The position numbers were made by a program, and so were the translations under genes. DNA of 64,000 nucleotides from the NCBI GenBank assembly GCA_964559835.1, contig CAZLJE010000001.1:1-64000 (forward strand). The letters run 5' to 3'. Source of the DNA: DAISJI01 sp964559835 (GTDB taxonomy: Bacteria; Acidobacteriota; Terriglobia; Terriglobales; Acidobacteriaceae). Below, piece after piece: positions 47,782-56,220 of the stretch; position 1 is the stretch's first letter, and each line of letters starts with the position of its first letter. The notes beneath the pieces are model-generated. The model was not told the origin of the DNA. It saw only the letters and a list, made by a program, of their open reading frames with translations, and did no database searches.

Positions 47782-48101
47782 GTGACGACCGCGGGGCGGA
47801 GCTCCCACAAGGTTATCGGCGCTCTCGCCAAGCAAGCCGGGGTGAATCTCGAAACCGTGCGCTTTTACGAACGGCGCGGCTTGCTACCCGAGCCGCCCGG
47901 ACGGAATCCGGATATCGGATGTATCCGTCTGAAGCGGTGCGGCGCTTGCGATTCAATGCTCTCGTCGTCGGCGGCAAGGTGTACACGCTGAAGGGGCATG
48001 AGGCAGAAGTGGACAAGCTTGCCGGGGAGAAAGCGATTGTAAAGGGCGACGTAAAGGGCGACACGATCCAGGTTCAGAGTGTTTCGGCAGCGAACAAGTA
48101 G
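47782..48101 (+). pseudogene. Frameshifted merR fragment fused to the tail of another gene
   Basis: The frame from 47782 reads a MerR helix-turn-helix (IGALAKQAGVNLETVRFYERRGLLPEPP). At 47896-47898 one C is missing from what should be CCCC. The next frame continues the MerR pattern (RTESGYRMYPSEAVRRLRF) as if nothing had happened. At about 47955 MerR homology stops, and a different protein tail follows in frame (ALVVGGKVYTLKGHEAEVDKL, then KAIVKGDVKGDTIQVQSVSA). This resembles the C-terminus of small secreted DUF5818-like proteins. So there is a point deletion plus a larger deletion joining two genes. It precedes the copper-type efflux operon it may once have controlled. Confidence 0.75.
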
Positions 48102-48161
48102 GTAGCAGCGAGGTATCCAGTACCCGCACCCAGGGCCAATGCCCCGAAATTGCGCAGTCGT

Positions 48162-48175
48162 GTGACCCGGGTCAC
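48162..48175. promoter_or_regulatory. Perfect CRP/FNR-type palindrome before the Cus operon
   Basis: TGTGACCCGGGTCACA (48161-48176) is a perfect 16-base palindrome containing TGTGA-N6-TCACA. A -10-like TAGAAT at 48200-48205 predicts a start near 48211. The dyad would then centre about 42-43 bases upstream, the class II activator position. No ribosome site precedes ATG 48210, fitting a leaderless message. Confidence 0.5.
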
Positions 48176-48209
48176 AGCAAAAGACTGGTCGTGGGATTGT
48201 AGAATATCG

Positions 48210-48578
48210 ATGCACGTGAGAACTCTCCGCCAATTCGCGAGCATTCTGCTCCTGCTCGTTCTGTCTGGTTATCCGGCGATGGCCTGTCTTAGTTCAGCAG
48301 CGGAGATGACCGAAGCAGAACGCGAGTGCTGCAAGCAGATGGCGCAGCAGTGCGGCTCGATGAACATGCCGGCATCGCATTCCTGCTGCCAGAGGGAGGT
48401 CCGGCGTCCGAACTCGATGTTGGGAGTCGGCAGCATACACATTGTCCCGCCGGTCGCAACGGAAGCCGTATCCACCGATCTGTCAAGTGGACCTGTCGCA
48501 CAAGCCGACTTTTCCTTCTTCCAGCTACACTCGCCTCCCGAGAGCCCTCCAGGCACGTCCTCAATCCTGAGAATCTAG
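48210..48578 (+). CDS. Small secreted Cys-rich protein, leader gene of efflux operon
   Basis: This encodes 122 residues. Signal peptide HVRTLRQFASILLLLVLSGYPAMA is followed by a Cys/Met-rich segment (CLSSAAEMTEAERECCKQMAQQCGSMNMPASHSCCQ) with six Cys, several Met and one His within 36 residues. This composition suits binding of copper or silver. The remainder is low complexity. It is the first gene before the TolC/CusB/CusA homologues, 64 bases upstream. A periplasmic metal chaperone role, like CusF but unrelated in fold, is an inference. Confidence 0.75.
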   Translation: MHVRTLRQFASILLLLVLSGYPAMACLSSAAEMTEAERECCKQMAQQCGSMNMPASHSCCQREVRRPNSMLGVGSIHIVPPVATEAVSTDLSSGPVAQADFSFFQLHSPPESPPGTSSILRI

Positions 48579-48642
48579 CCGCTTTGATTCTTCCTGCACA
48601 CGCCGTCGTGTGCCTGCCGTAGCTGTTAATCACGGAGGAACG

Positions 48643-49992
48643 ATGAAAGCCACTTTTCTATGCCTGCTTCTATGTCTTCCTGCGGCAGCGGTCCTTGCGG
48701 CAGATGATCCTTACGAAGCCGCGCTCACCCTGCTGCCGCAGCAACATTCGCACAAAAATCTCGGCGTAACGCCTCTGACATTGGAGCAAGCCGAGCAGAT
48801 TGCGTCGCAGGCCAATCCCGAGATTCGCGTAGCTGCGCGCAAAGTGGCAATCGCGGAGGCGCATGTTTCGGGTGCTGGAGCGCTCGACGACCCGTCTGTC
48901 ATGTACCGCGGATGGCAAGTGCCGCTGAGTCAGCCGTGGAATTACAACGCCGCGATGAACATGTTCATGATCGGCCAGACATTCCCTGGCCCCGGCAAGC
49001 GGGCGTTGCGCTCCCAAGTGTCTGGCGACGCGATCACCGTAGCGAAGGCAGAACTCGAAGGAAAGAGACGAGAAATTTCTGCCGAGGTTCGGAAGGCGTT
49101 CTACGACCTCCTGCGGAACAAGGATGAGCTGCGGGTACATGATGAACAGGTCGCAATTGCACGGCAGGCCTTCGATGCGGCGCGAATCAAATATTCGGTT
49201 GGGAAAGTGCCGCAGCAGGACGTGCTAAAGGCGCAGGTCGCACTTACCAAGCTGATCGAGCACCTGATCATGCTCGAACAGGACGCCGAACTAGGCCGCG
49301 CTACGCTGAACACGCTCCTTGGCCGGTCGGTCGAGTCGGCACTCGAAGTCACCGGCTCATACGCCGTGCCGGCGCAGGTTCCGGGGTTCGGCGAACTCGA
49401 ACAGCTCGCGCTTCAGAGTCGGCCCGAACTGATCGCTTCGACGGCTGCGATAAAGCAGGCGCAGGATGAGACCGCGCTCGCGCGCAAGCAGTACACGCCG
49501 GATTTTTCCGCCAATGTCGGTTACATGCTGACGCCCAGCGGTTCACAATTTCGCAACAACTACATGATCGAAGGCTCGATGACGCTGCCGTGGCTGAACC
49601 GGCGCAAGCACGATTCAGAAATCAACAAAGCGCAGGCGGCGGTCGAGGAGCGGCAGGCTGAGTTCGACGCGACACGTCTCATCGTGTTCCGGCAGATTCA
49701 GGAGGCGCTGGTGCGCGCCAATTCAGCCAAGCGCCTGGTCGATCTGTACCAGAAATCGCTACGGCCACAGTCGGAAGCCACTCTGCGTTCGACGGTGATT
49801 GCTTACGAGAACGACCGCACTGACATCCTCAATCTGCTCGATAGCCAGAACACCACGCTCGACGTGGACTATTCCTACTTCCGCGCTATTGCGGAATTCG
49901 AACAGCGGATGGCTGAACTGGAACTCGCGGTGGGCGCGCCGATTCCCCGATCTGGACCGACCCCAAGCGGCGCGCCGGAGGTGACGCGATGA
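48643..49992 (+). CDS. cusC: TolC-family outer-membrane protein (CusC-like)
   Basis: This encodes 449 residues with GGAGG before ATG 48643. Signal peptide KATFLCLLLCLPAAAVLA is followed by two TolC-type repeats. These are LTLEQAEQIASQANPEIRVAARKVAIAEAHVSGAGALDDPSVMYRGW and FGELEQLALQSRPELIASTAAIKQAQDETALARKQYTPDFSANVGYM. There is no lipobox Cys, unlike E. coli CusC. Its last four bases overlap the adaptor start (ATGA). Within this operon it should be the exit channel for Cu(I)/Ag(I). The symbol is by operon context. Confidence 0.9.
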   Translation: MKATFLCLLLCLPAAAVLAADDPYEAALTLLPQQHSHKNLGVTPLTLEQAEQIASQANPEIRVAARKVAIAEAHVSGAGALDDPSVMYRGWQVPLSQPWNYNAAMNMFMIGQTFPGPGKRALRSQVSGDAITVAKAELEGKRREISAEVRKAFYDLLRNKDELRVHDEQVAIARQAFDAARIKYSVGKVPQQDVLKAQVALTKLIEHLIMLEQDAELGRATLNTLLGRSVESALEVTGSYAVPAQVPGFGELEQLALQSRPELIASTAAIKQAQDETALARKQYTPDFSANVGYMLTPSGSQFRNNYMIEGSMTLPWLNRRKHDSEINKAQAAVEERQAEFDATRLIVFRQIQEALVRANSAKRLVDLYQKSLRPQSEATLRSTVIAYENDRTDILNLLDSQNTTLDVDYSYFRAIAEFEQRMAELELAVGAPIPRSGPTPSGAPEVTR

Positions 49993-51548
49993 ACTACCGT
50001 AGAGCCTTTTTTGTGACCGTAGCCATCGCCGTCACCCTTGCGGCAGCGCTTGTGTATTTGAGCGTGCTGCGGCGACAGAGCCCACCACAGCCAAGTGCTA
50101 CACAGACCGCTGCGCTGGCAGCTCCATCTGAAACCGCGCCGCAGCAAGCACAAGGCACTGAGCCGAACCTCTCTCCGGTGCAGCTCTCGCCACAGCGGCT
50201 TCAAAGCATCGGCGTGAAGTTCGCCGAGGTGACGCGCCAAACAGTACACGACGAGATTCGCGTTACTGGCAACGTCGACATCAACGAAGAGCGCCTTGCG
50301 TATGTGCAGACGCGATTCCCCGGATGGGTTCAGAAAGTCTTCGCAGATGCCACGTATCAGTACGTGCGCAAGGGCCAGCCGTTGTTCACCATCTACAGCC
50401 AAGACCTGGTGAGCACGGAACAGGAGTTCCTGTTGGCCGTCAAGAACCGGCAGACGCTGTCGAGAACAGAAACCGGTACTGCCGCAAATGAAGCCGACTG
50501 GCTCCTCGATGCAGCGCGCCAGCGTTTACGCCAATGGAATGTCCCGGAAGCCGAGATCACTCGGCTGGAATCAAGCGGACAGGTGCAGCGTGAGACCACC
50601 GTGCAGTCATCCGTTTCCGGCTACATCACGGAACGCAATGCGTTGCCCAACCAGTTCGTCCAACCGGATACGAAGCTGTACACGATTGCCGATCTGTCGC
50701 AAGTATGGGTTTACGCGCAGGTGTTTCAGACTGATGTAGGACGCTTGAAAACCGGCGATCCGGCAATCGTTACGGTGGATGCCTATCCCGGACGCACCTT
50801 CCACGGACGCGTGCAGCAGATCCTGCCGCAGGTTGATGCCGCAACCCGTACCGTGCGCGTGCGCCTGGTCTTTGACAATCCCGGCCTTCTTCTTAAGCCA
50901 GGGATGTACGTCAATGTGGCTTTGGATGTGCCGCTGGGAATGCAACTGGTTATTCCTGCTTCCGGTGTTCTTCAATCGGGCACCCGGCAGATCGCCTTTG
51001 TAGATCACGGCAACGGCTACCTGGAACCACGCCCGATCGAGACCGGGCTGCGCGTGGGCGACAACGTTGTCCTGGTGAAAGGCCTGCGCGCAGGCGAGCG
51101 CATTGTCAGCTCCGCTAATTTCCTGATTGATTCGGAAGCTCAGCTCCAAGCGGCGCTCGGTTCATTCGCTCCTCCGCCACCGGGAGCGGGCGGCGCAGGT
51201 GGAACTGCGGCGGTGCCGGTCACGCAAGGGGCCGACGTCGAGTTCACTACTGAACCTTCACCACCGCGCAAAGGCGGAAATACATTTCGCGTAAAGCTCA
51301 CTGATGCGTCCGGCAGAGCCATTGCCGGCGCTCAGGTTGCAGTCACGTTCTTTATGCCCGCAATGCCGGCCATGGGTATGGCGGCTATGAAAACAACCGC
51401 CACGCTCACCGACAAGGGCAAGGGGATGTATGAGGGCACAGGCGAGCTGGGCAGCGGCGGAACGTGGCAGGTGACGATCACCGCGCAGAAGAACGGGCAG
51501 ACGCTGGCGACGAAGCAGATGAACGTCAGCGCAACGGGAGGCATGTAG
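49989..51548 (+). CDS. cusB: RND efflux adaptor (CusB-like) with C-terminal FixH/YtkA-like domain
   Basis: This encodes 519 residues. One N-terminal anchor (AFFVTVAIAVTLAAALVYLSV) is followed by the CusB core (SPQRLQSIGVKFAEVTRQTVHDEIRVTGNVDINEERLAYVQTRFPGWVQKVFADATYQYVRKGQPLFTIYSQDL). A short alpha-hairpin and barrel run to about residue 390. After a Gly/Ala/Pro linker, residues from about 415 to 515 form an extra beta domain (VEFTTEPSPPRKGGNTFRVKLTDASGRAIAGAQVAVTFFMPAMPAMGMAAM...GGTWQVTITA) of the FixH/YtkA type. It is strikingly Met-rich (PAMPAMGMAAM). CusB passes Cu(I) from CusF to CusA. The extra domain may supply further metal-binding Met residues. Confidence 0.92.
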   Translation: MNYRRAFFVTVAIAVTLAAALVYLSVLRRQSPPQPSATQTAALAAPSETAPQQAQGTEPNLSPVQLSPQRLQSIGVKFAEVTRQTVHDEIRVTGNVDINEERLAYVQTRFPGWVQKVFADATYQYVRKGQPLFTIYSQDLVSTEQEFLLAVKNRQTLSRTETGTAANEADWLLDAARQRLRQWNVPEAEITRLESSGQVQRETTVQSSVSGYITERNALPNQFVQPDTKLYTIADLSQVWVYAQVFQTDVGRLKTGDPAIVTVDAYPGRTFHGRVQQILPQVDAATRTVRVRLVFDNPGLLLKPGMYVNVALDVPLGMQLVIPASGVLQSGTRQIAFVDHGNGYLEPRPIETGLRVGDNVVLVKGLRAGERIVSSANFLIDSEAQLQAALGSFAPPPPGAGGAGGTAAVPVTQGADVEFTTEPSPPRKGGNTFRVKLTDASGRAIAGAQVAVTFFMPAMPAMGMAAMKTTATLTDKGKGMYEGTGELGSGGTWQVTITAQKNGQTLATKQMNVSATGGM

Positions 51549-51550
51549 CC

Positions 51551-54500
51551 ATGATCTCCCGCGTCATCGAATTGTGCGCTCGCAATCGTTTCCTCGTATT
51601 CACCGCAACTGTGTTGCTGGTGATTGCGGGCATCTGGTCGCTGCAGCATGTACCTCTGGACGCTCTGCCCGATATCTCTGATGTTCAGGTTGTGATCCAC
51701 ACCGAATGGACAGGGCAGCCTCCGAATGTCATTGAAGATCAGGTGACGTATCCGCTGGTGACAACATTCCTCAGCGCACCGCGCGTGAAGGCGGTGCGGG
51801 CGCAGACCATGTTTGGCGATTCGTACGTCTTCGTTGTTTTCGAAGATGGAACCGATCTCTATTGGGCACGTTCCCGAGTAACGGAATATTTGCAACAGCT
51901 CACGGGCCGGCTGCCGAGCAATGTCCATCCCGTAATCGGTCCCGATGCAACGGGCGCAGGCTGGGTTTACGAGTACGTCCTGGTTGACCATTCCCACCAG
52001 CACAGCCTTGCCGACTTACGCAGCTTGCAGGACTGGTATTTGCGTTACCAACTGGCAACGGTTCCTGGCGTCTCGGAGGTCGCGACCATCGGCGGCTTCG
52101 TCCGCCAGTACCAGGTGAAGCTCGATCCCAACAAGCTGCTGGCCTACGGGATTCCGCTGTCGATGGTCATCGACCGCGTTCAGCAGAGCACAAACGAAGT
52201 CGGCGGCAATGTGCTGGAAATGAATGGCGCCGAGTACATGATCCGCGGACTGGGATATCTGCGCTCACCCGATGACCTCGCCAATGTTTCCGTCAACGCC
52301 AAGAACGGCACACCCGTCCTGATCCGCGATCTGGGTACGGTGTCGTTTGGACCGGATGTCAGACGCGGGGTGGCGGAGTGGAACGGCGAAGGAGAAACGG
52401 TTGGCGGCATTGTTGTCATGCGCTTCGGGGAGAACGCGCTGGACGTAATCAATGGCGTGAAACAGAAGCTGCGTGAGATTCAGCCGTCGCTGCCGAAAGG
52501 GGTTGAGGTCGTTGCGGGCTACGACCGTTCGGAACTGATTTCAGCATCGATCAAGACCCTGCAACGCGACCTGCTGGAAGAAGCGATCATCGTGAGCCTG
52601 GTTACCATCTTCTTCCTGTTCCACTTCCGGTCGGCGTTCATTCCGATTCTGACTGTGCCGGTTGCCGTGATCGCATCGTTCATCCCGATGTATTACCTGC
52701 ACGTCAGTTCGAACATCATGTCGCTAGGCGGGCTCGCGCTTGCCATCGGCGTGCTGATTGATGCTGGCCTCGTCATTGTCGAGAACGGATACCGGCATGT
52801 TGCAGACGCCCAGGCTGCGCTGCGCGACCGCGACCCCAATGCCAAGCTGCCTGCGCGCGAGCATTACCGTCTGCTCATCAGCGCAGCGCAAACCGTCGGG
52901 CCGGCAATTTTCTATTCGCTTTTGATCATCGTTGTTTCCTTCATTCCTGTGTTCCTCCTGCAGGCGCAGGAGGGCCGGATGTTTCGGCCTTTGGCGTGGA
53001 CGAAGACACTCTCGGTGGCATTCTCGTCTCTGCTGGCAATCACGCTTGTGCCCGCGCTGATGCCGCTGTTCATCCGCGGGCGACTCCGGCCTGAATCGGC
53101 GAATCCCGCAGCGCGGTTCTCGCAAGGTCTTTATCTGCCTGTTCTGAACTTCGCATTACGCCATCGCAAGCTGACGATCCTGATCAATCTTCTCTTCCTG
53201 GTGATCACGATTCCGCTGTTCTGGCGCCTGGGCAGCCAATTCATGCCGCCGTTGTATGAAGGATCGTCGCTCTACATGCCCAGCGCATTGCCGGGAATTT
53301 CGATTACCCAAGCCGGGCAGCTGCTACAGGAGCAGGATCGGGTCATCCGATCCTTTCCTGAAGTTGAAACCGTCTTCGGCACGGTTGGACGTTCGAACAG
53401 CGCCACCGACAACGCGCCCCTTGATATGTACGACACGACGATCATGCTCAAACCGCGCGAGAAGTGGCGTGCTGGAATGACTTACGAGAAATTGATTGCT
53501 GAGATGGATCCCAAGCTCCAGTTTCCGGGATTGTCAAATACCTGGACGATGCCGGTGGAGAATCGACTCGACATGGAACTGACGGGCATCAAGACTCCTG
53601 TCGGCCTGAAGGTGCAAGGACCAAACCTCGACGAGATTCAGCGGGTTGCGGCACAGGTCCAGCAGATCCTCAGTGGTTTGCCAGAAATGCGCTCGGGGTT
53701 TGCAGAGAAGGTTGGACAGGGCTTTTACGTGAACGTCGAAGTGAATCGTCCGGAGGCTGCACGCTATGGCCTGAGCGTCGCCGATGTCCAGCGCGTAATC
53801 ACCTCGGGGATCGGCGGGCAAAACATTGCCGAAAATCTGGAAGGTCGCGAGCGCTACCCCATCAACGTACGTTACGAACGCGATTTTCGCGACAACATTG
53901 AGGAACTTGGCCGGGTGCTGGTCGCCACGCCCTCAGGAGCGCAGATACCACTTTCCCAAATTGCACGGTTGTCGTATTCGCGCGGTCCGACCATGATCCG
54001 AGATGAAGATGGCGCGCTCACGGCGTATGTGTACCTCGACCTCAACACCCGAAATTACGGTGGCTTTGTCGATAAGGCCGAGCGCCTGCTGCACGAGAAG
54101 CTCCGTTTGCCTACGGGCTACACCTACCGCTGGGCCGGCGAATACGAATTCGAACAGCGGGCGAAAGCGCGCTTAAAGATCGTCTTGCCCGTCGTGTTCT
54201 TCATCATCTTTATGCTGCTTTACATGGTCTTCCGCTCAGTGGCGGAGGCGGCAGTCCTGATTTTTCCAACCATTTACGCACTGACAGGAGGGCTGATCCT
54301 GCAATGGGCTTTGGGCTACAACTTCAGCGTGGCCGTGTGGGTCGGTTACATCGCACTGTTTGGGATTGCGGTGGAGACCGGCGTGGTCATGGTCGTCTAT
54401 CTTCACGAAGCGCTGCAACGCAGGATCGCTGCCGGTGTTCCCATCACGAACGATGAGATCCACGCGTCTGCGGTTGAAGGTGCGGTGCATCGGCTGCGCC

Positions 54501-54721
54501 CCAAACTGATGACCGTCACTGCCGTGCTCGCGAGCCTCGCGCCAATTCTGGCTGGGAGCGGCATCGGCTCTGACGTCATGAAGCCCATCGCCGCGCCTAT
54601 TGTCGGCGGCATGGTTACATCAACAATCCACGTACTGATTCTGGTGCCTGTATTTTTCGTGCTGCTGAAGGAGCGCGCGCTGAGACACGGAACTCTGACA
54701 GGAAAGAGTTCAACCGATTAG
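51551..54721 (+). CDS. cusA: Heavy-metal RND efflux pump (CusA-like)
   Basis: This encodes 1056 residues from ATG 51551, two bases after the adaptor stop. Twelve helices and two large periplasmic loops are present. TM4 carries the proton-relay Asp in GGLALAIGVLIDAGLVIVENGYRHV, typical of heavy-metal RND pumps. NRLDMELTGIKTPVGLKV aligns with the CusA segment holding a Cu(I)-binding Met. It is a proton-driven trimer that exports monovalent copper or silver from cytosol and periplasm with the two preceding proteins. There is no sensor kinase pair; the only regulator remnant is the damaged merR. Confidence 0.95.
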   Translation: MISRVIELCARNRFLVFTATVLLVIAGIWSLQHVPLDALPDISDVQVVIHTEWTGQPPNVIEDQVTYPLVTTFLSAPRVKAVRAQTMFGDSYVFVVFEDGTDLYWARSRVTEYLQQLTGRLPSNVHPVIGPDATGAGWVYEYVLVDHSHQHSLADLRSLQDWYLRYQLATVPGVSEVATIGGFVRQYQVKLDPNKLLAYGIPLSMVIDRVQQSTNEVGGNVLEMNGAEYMIRGLGYLRSPDDLANVSVNAKNGTPVLIRDLGTVSFGPDVRRGVAEWNGEGETVGGIVVMRFGENALDVINGVKQKLREIQPSLPKGVEVVAGYDRSELISASIKTLQRDLLEEAIIVSLVTIFFLFHFRSAFIPILTVPVAVIASFIPMYYLHVSSNIMSLGGLALAIGVLIDAGLVIVENGYRHVADAQAALRDRDPNAKLPAREHYRLLISAAQTVGPAIFYSLLIIVVSFIPVFLLQAQEGRMFRPLAWTKTLSVAFSSLLAITLVPALMPLFIRGRLRPESANPAARFSQGLYLPVLNFALRHRKLTILINLLFLVITIPLFWRLGSQFMPPLYEGSSLYMPSALPGISITQAGQLLQEQDRVIRSFPEVETVFGTVGRSNSATDNAPLDMYDTTIMLKPREKWRAGMTYEKLIAEMDPKLQFPGLSNTWTMPVENRLDMELTGIKTPVGLKVQGPNLDEIQRVAAQVQQILSGLPEMRSGFAEKVGQGFYVNVEVNRPEAARYGLSVADVQRVITSGIGGQNIAENLEGRERYPINVRYERDFRDNIEELGRVLVATPSGAQIPLSQIARLSYSRGPTMIRDEDGALTAYVYLDLNTRNYGGFVDKAERLLHEKLRLPTGYTYRWAGEYEFEQRAKARLKIVLPVVFFIIFMLLYMVFRSVAEAAVLIFPTIYALTGGLILQWALGYNFSVAVWVGYIALFGIAVETGVVMVVYLHEALQRRIAAGVPITNDEIHASAVEGAVHRLRPKLMTVTAVLASLAPILAGSGIGSDVMKPIAAPIVGGMVTSTIHVLILVPVFFVLLKERALRHGTLTGKSSTD

Positions 54722-54849
54722 CTCGTTTCAAGAATCCCTTGTTTGGCTCCCCTGGCTAATTCGGAAGAAAGGCATGGAGACCTCCCATGAACGCCACATT
54801 GGCTAAATCATTGGTAGCACTGGCCCCGAGTTCAGCTAACCATTGGCAC

Positions 54850-56019
54850 TCAATTGCCAACCAGAACCAAAGGCTGTTTAGGAATCGCGTCGAGTGTTGC
54901 CTTGTCAATGTTGAGGTGCGCCATGACTAGCTCGGGCGGAGTGTGGGTCAGCCACTCGGAAAGCGTGAGTTCCTGGAATCGGTCACTCTTGAACATCTCA
55001 AGAAACTTCAGATCCGTATTGCCGACGTTTTCGACATAATGGGGCAAGGGTTTGGGCACATAGCCAACATCACCCGCGTGGAAGTCCATCGTGCGGGCGC
55101 GACCTCCAGTCGTAAAGACTGTCATCCTTGCCTGACCAGAAATATGGTACTGCCACTCGTCAGCATTCGGATGCCAGTGCAGTTCGCGCAGCCCTCCCGG
55201 TTTGATGGTCACCAGAGCGGACGCAACGGTGTTTGACACCCTGAACGTACTGGAATCAACGATTCGCGCCGCTCCCCAGCGCGTCCGCTTGGTTTCGGCT
55301 GGCTGCGATACGCGGAACGCAAAATCGAACGGCGACATTCCAAGCGTGCCTGCCGCCATACGTTGATCTTGTGACAGCGGTCCGGGAACCTCTGCCTGGA
55401 AGATGAAGAGTTCTTCTTTGGGAAGGTTCTCTAAAGCCTTCTGTGACACACCAAAATTCTTCGACAAAACCGCACGCGGGGTATGAGCCATCCAGTCACT
55501 GAGGAGCACGGTCTCGTGTTCGGAGAAGTTGCCATCATCAAAGACGAGCAGGAATTTCGTACCATCCGGGCCCAATCCCTGGATCGAATGTGGGATTCCG
55601 GCCGGGAAGAACCACAGATCGCCTTCCGATACGTCTGCCACGAAGCTCTTGCCGTCAATGTCGATGCCGGTGATGCGGGCCCTGCCGTACAGCACGATCG
55701 CCCATTCGGCCGCATTGTGCCAATGGAGTTCGCGCACTCCTCCGGGTGTCAGCCGCATGAGGACGCCAGCTAACTCTTTAGCAATGGGTAATTCTCGAAC
55801 CGTTACTTCATGAGACCAACCGCCGTGGTACATCCGCTTGTGCGCAAGCGAGAATGGATACTTAAACGTCGGTACGGCGCCAGCATCGGTCGCCGGTGGC
55901 ACCAGCGAGTCCAAGTTTTGTGCGTCGAGTGCCGGGTTGGCTGGAATGGGATCGTTGGTTACCGGCTTTCGTTCCAGACCATCTTCCCTTCGAGGGCGTT
56001 TGAATAAAGCGCTGAGCAT
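54850..56019 (-). CDS. Bicupin, oxalate decarboxylase-like
   Basis: This encodes 389 residues from ATG 56019; the start is uncertain, since in-frame codons continue to 56208. Two cupin domains each hold a metal site: GGVRELHWHNAAEWAIVLYGRARI with GIPHSIQG, and GGLRELHWHPNADEWQYHISGQARMTV with LPHYVENVG. This His-His-Glu-His set binds Mn in oxalate decarboxylases, which convert oxalate to formate and CO2. The flexible lid motif cannot be assigned with certainty, so decarboxylase versus oxidase activity is open. There is no Tat or Sec signal from this start. It is divergent from the FAD/Fe-S oxidoreductase gene, 201 bases away. Confidence 0.85.
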   Translation of the reverse strand: MLSALFKRPRREDGLERKPVTNDPIPANPALDAQNLDSLVPPATDAGAVPTFKYPFSLAHKRMYHGGWSHEVTVRELPIAKELAGVLMRLTPGGVRELHWHNAAEWAIVLYGRARITGIDIDGKSFVADVSEGDLWFFPAGIPHSIQGLGPDGTKFLLVFDDGNFSEHETVLLSDWMAHTPRAVLSKNFGVSQKALENLPKEELFIFQAEVPGPLSQDQRMAAGTLGMSPFDFAFRVSQPAETKRTRWGAARIVDSSTFRVSNTVASALVTIKPGGLRELHWHPNADEWQYHISGQARMTVFTTGGRARTMDFHAGDVGYVPKPLPHYVENVGNTDLKFLEMFKSDRFQELTLSEWLTHTPPELVMAHLNIDKATLDAIPKQPLVLVGN

Positions 56020-56220
56020 GAGTTTGGTTCTCGCGATCTTGCGATCCTTTTTCCGCGAATTTTGTTCCTCTGCATATGCGATGAGGGCCTCTCTTCTTAG
56101 AGATGGCTTGTGACAGAAAGCGTCTTGTGGAACTCTGTCCGCCGAAAACCTCTGGGAAAAGCTTGGAATCCTACCCACTGACCGCATGCGCCTGCTCGAC
56201 ACGGCCACAGGAGGCAGCGA

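Noticed and set aside
54787..54930. Short frame beginning MNATLAKSLVALAPSSAN after cusA
   Set aside because: The start resembles small membrane proteins I recall from related genomes, but the similarity ends after about 16 residues and I cannot verify it.
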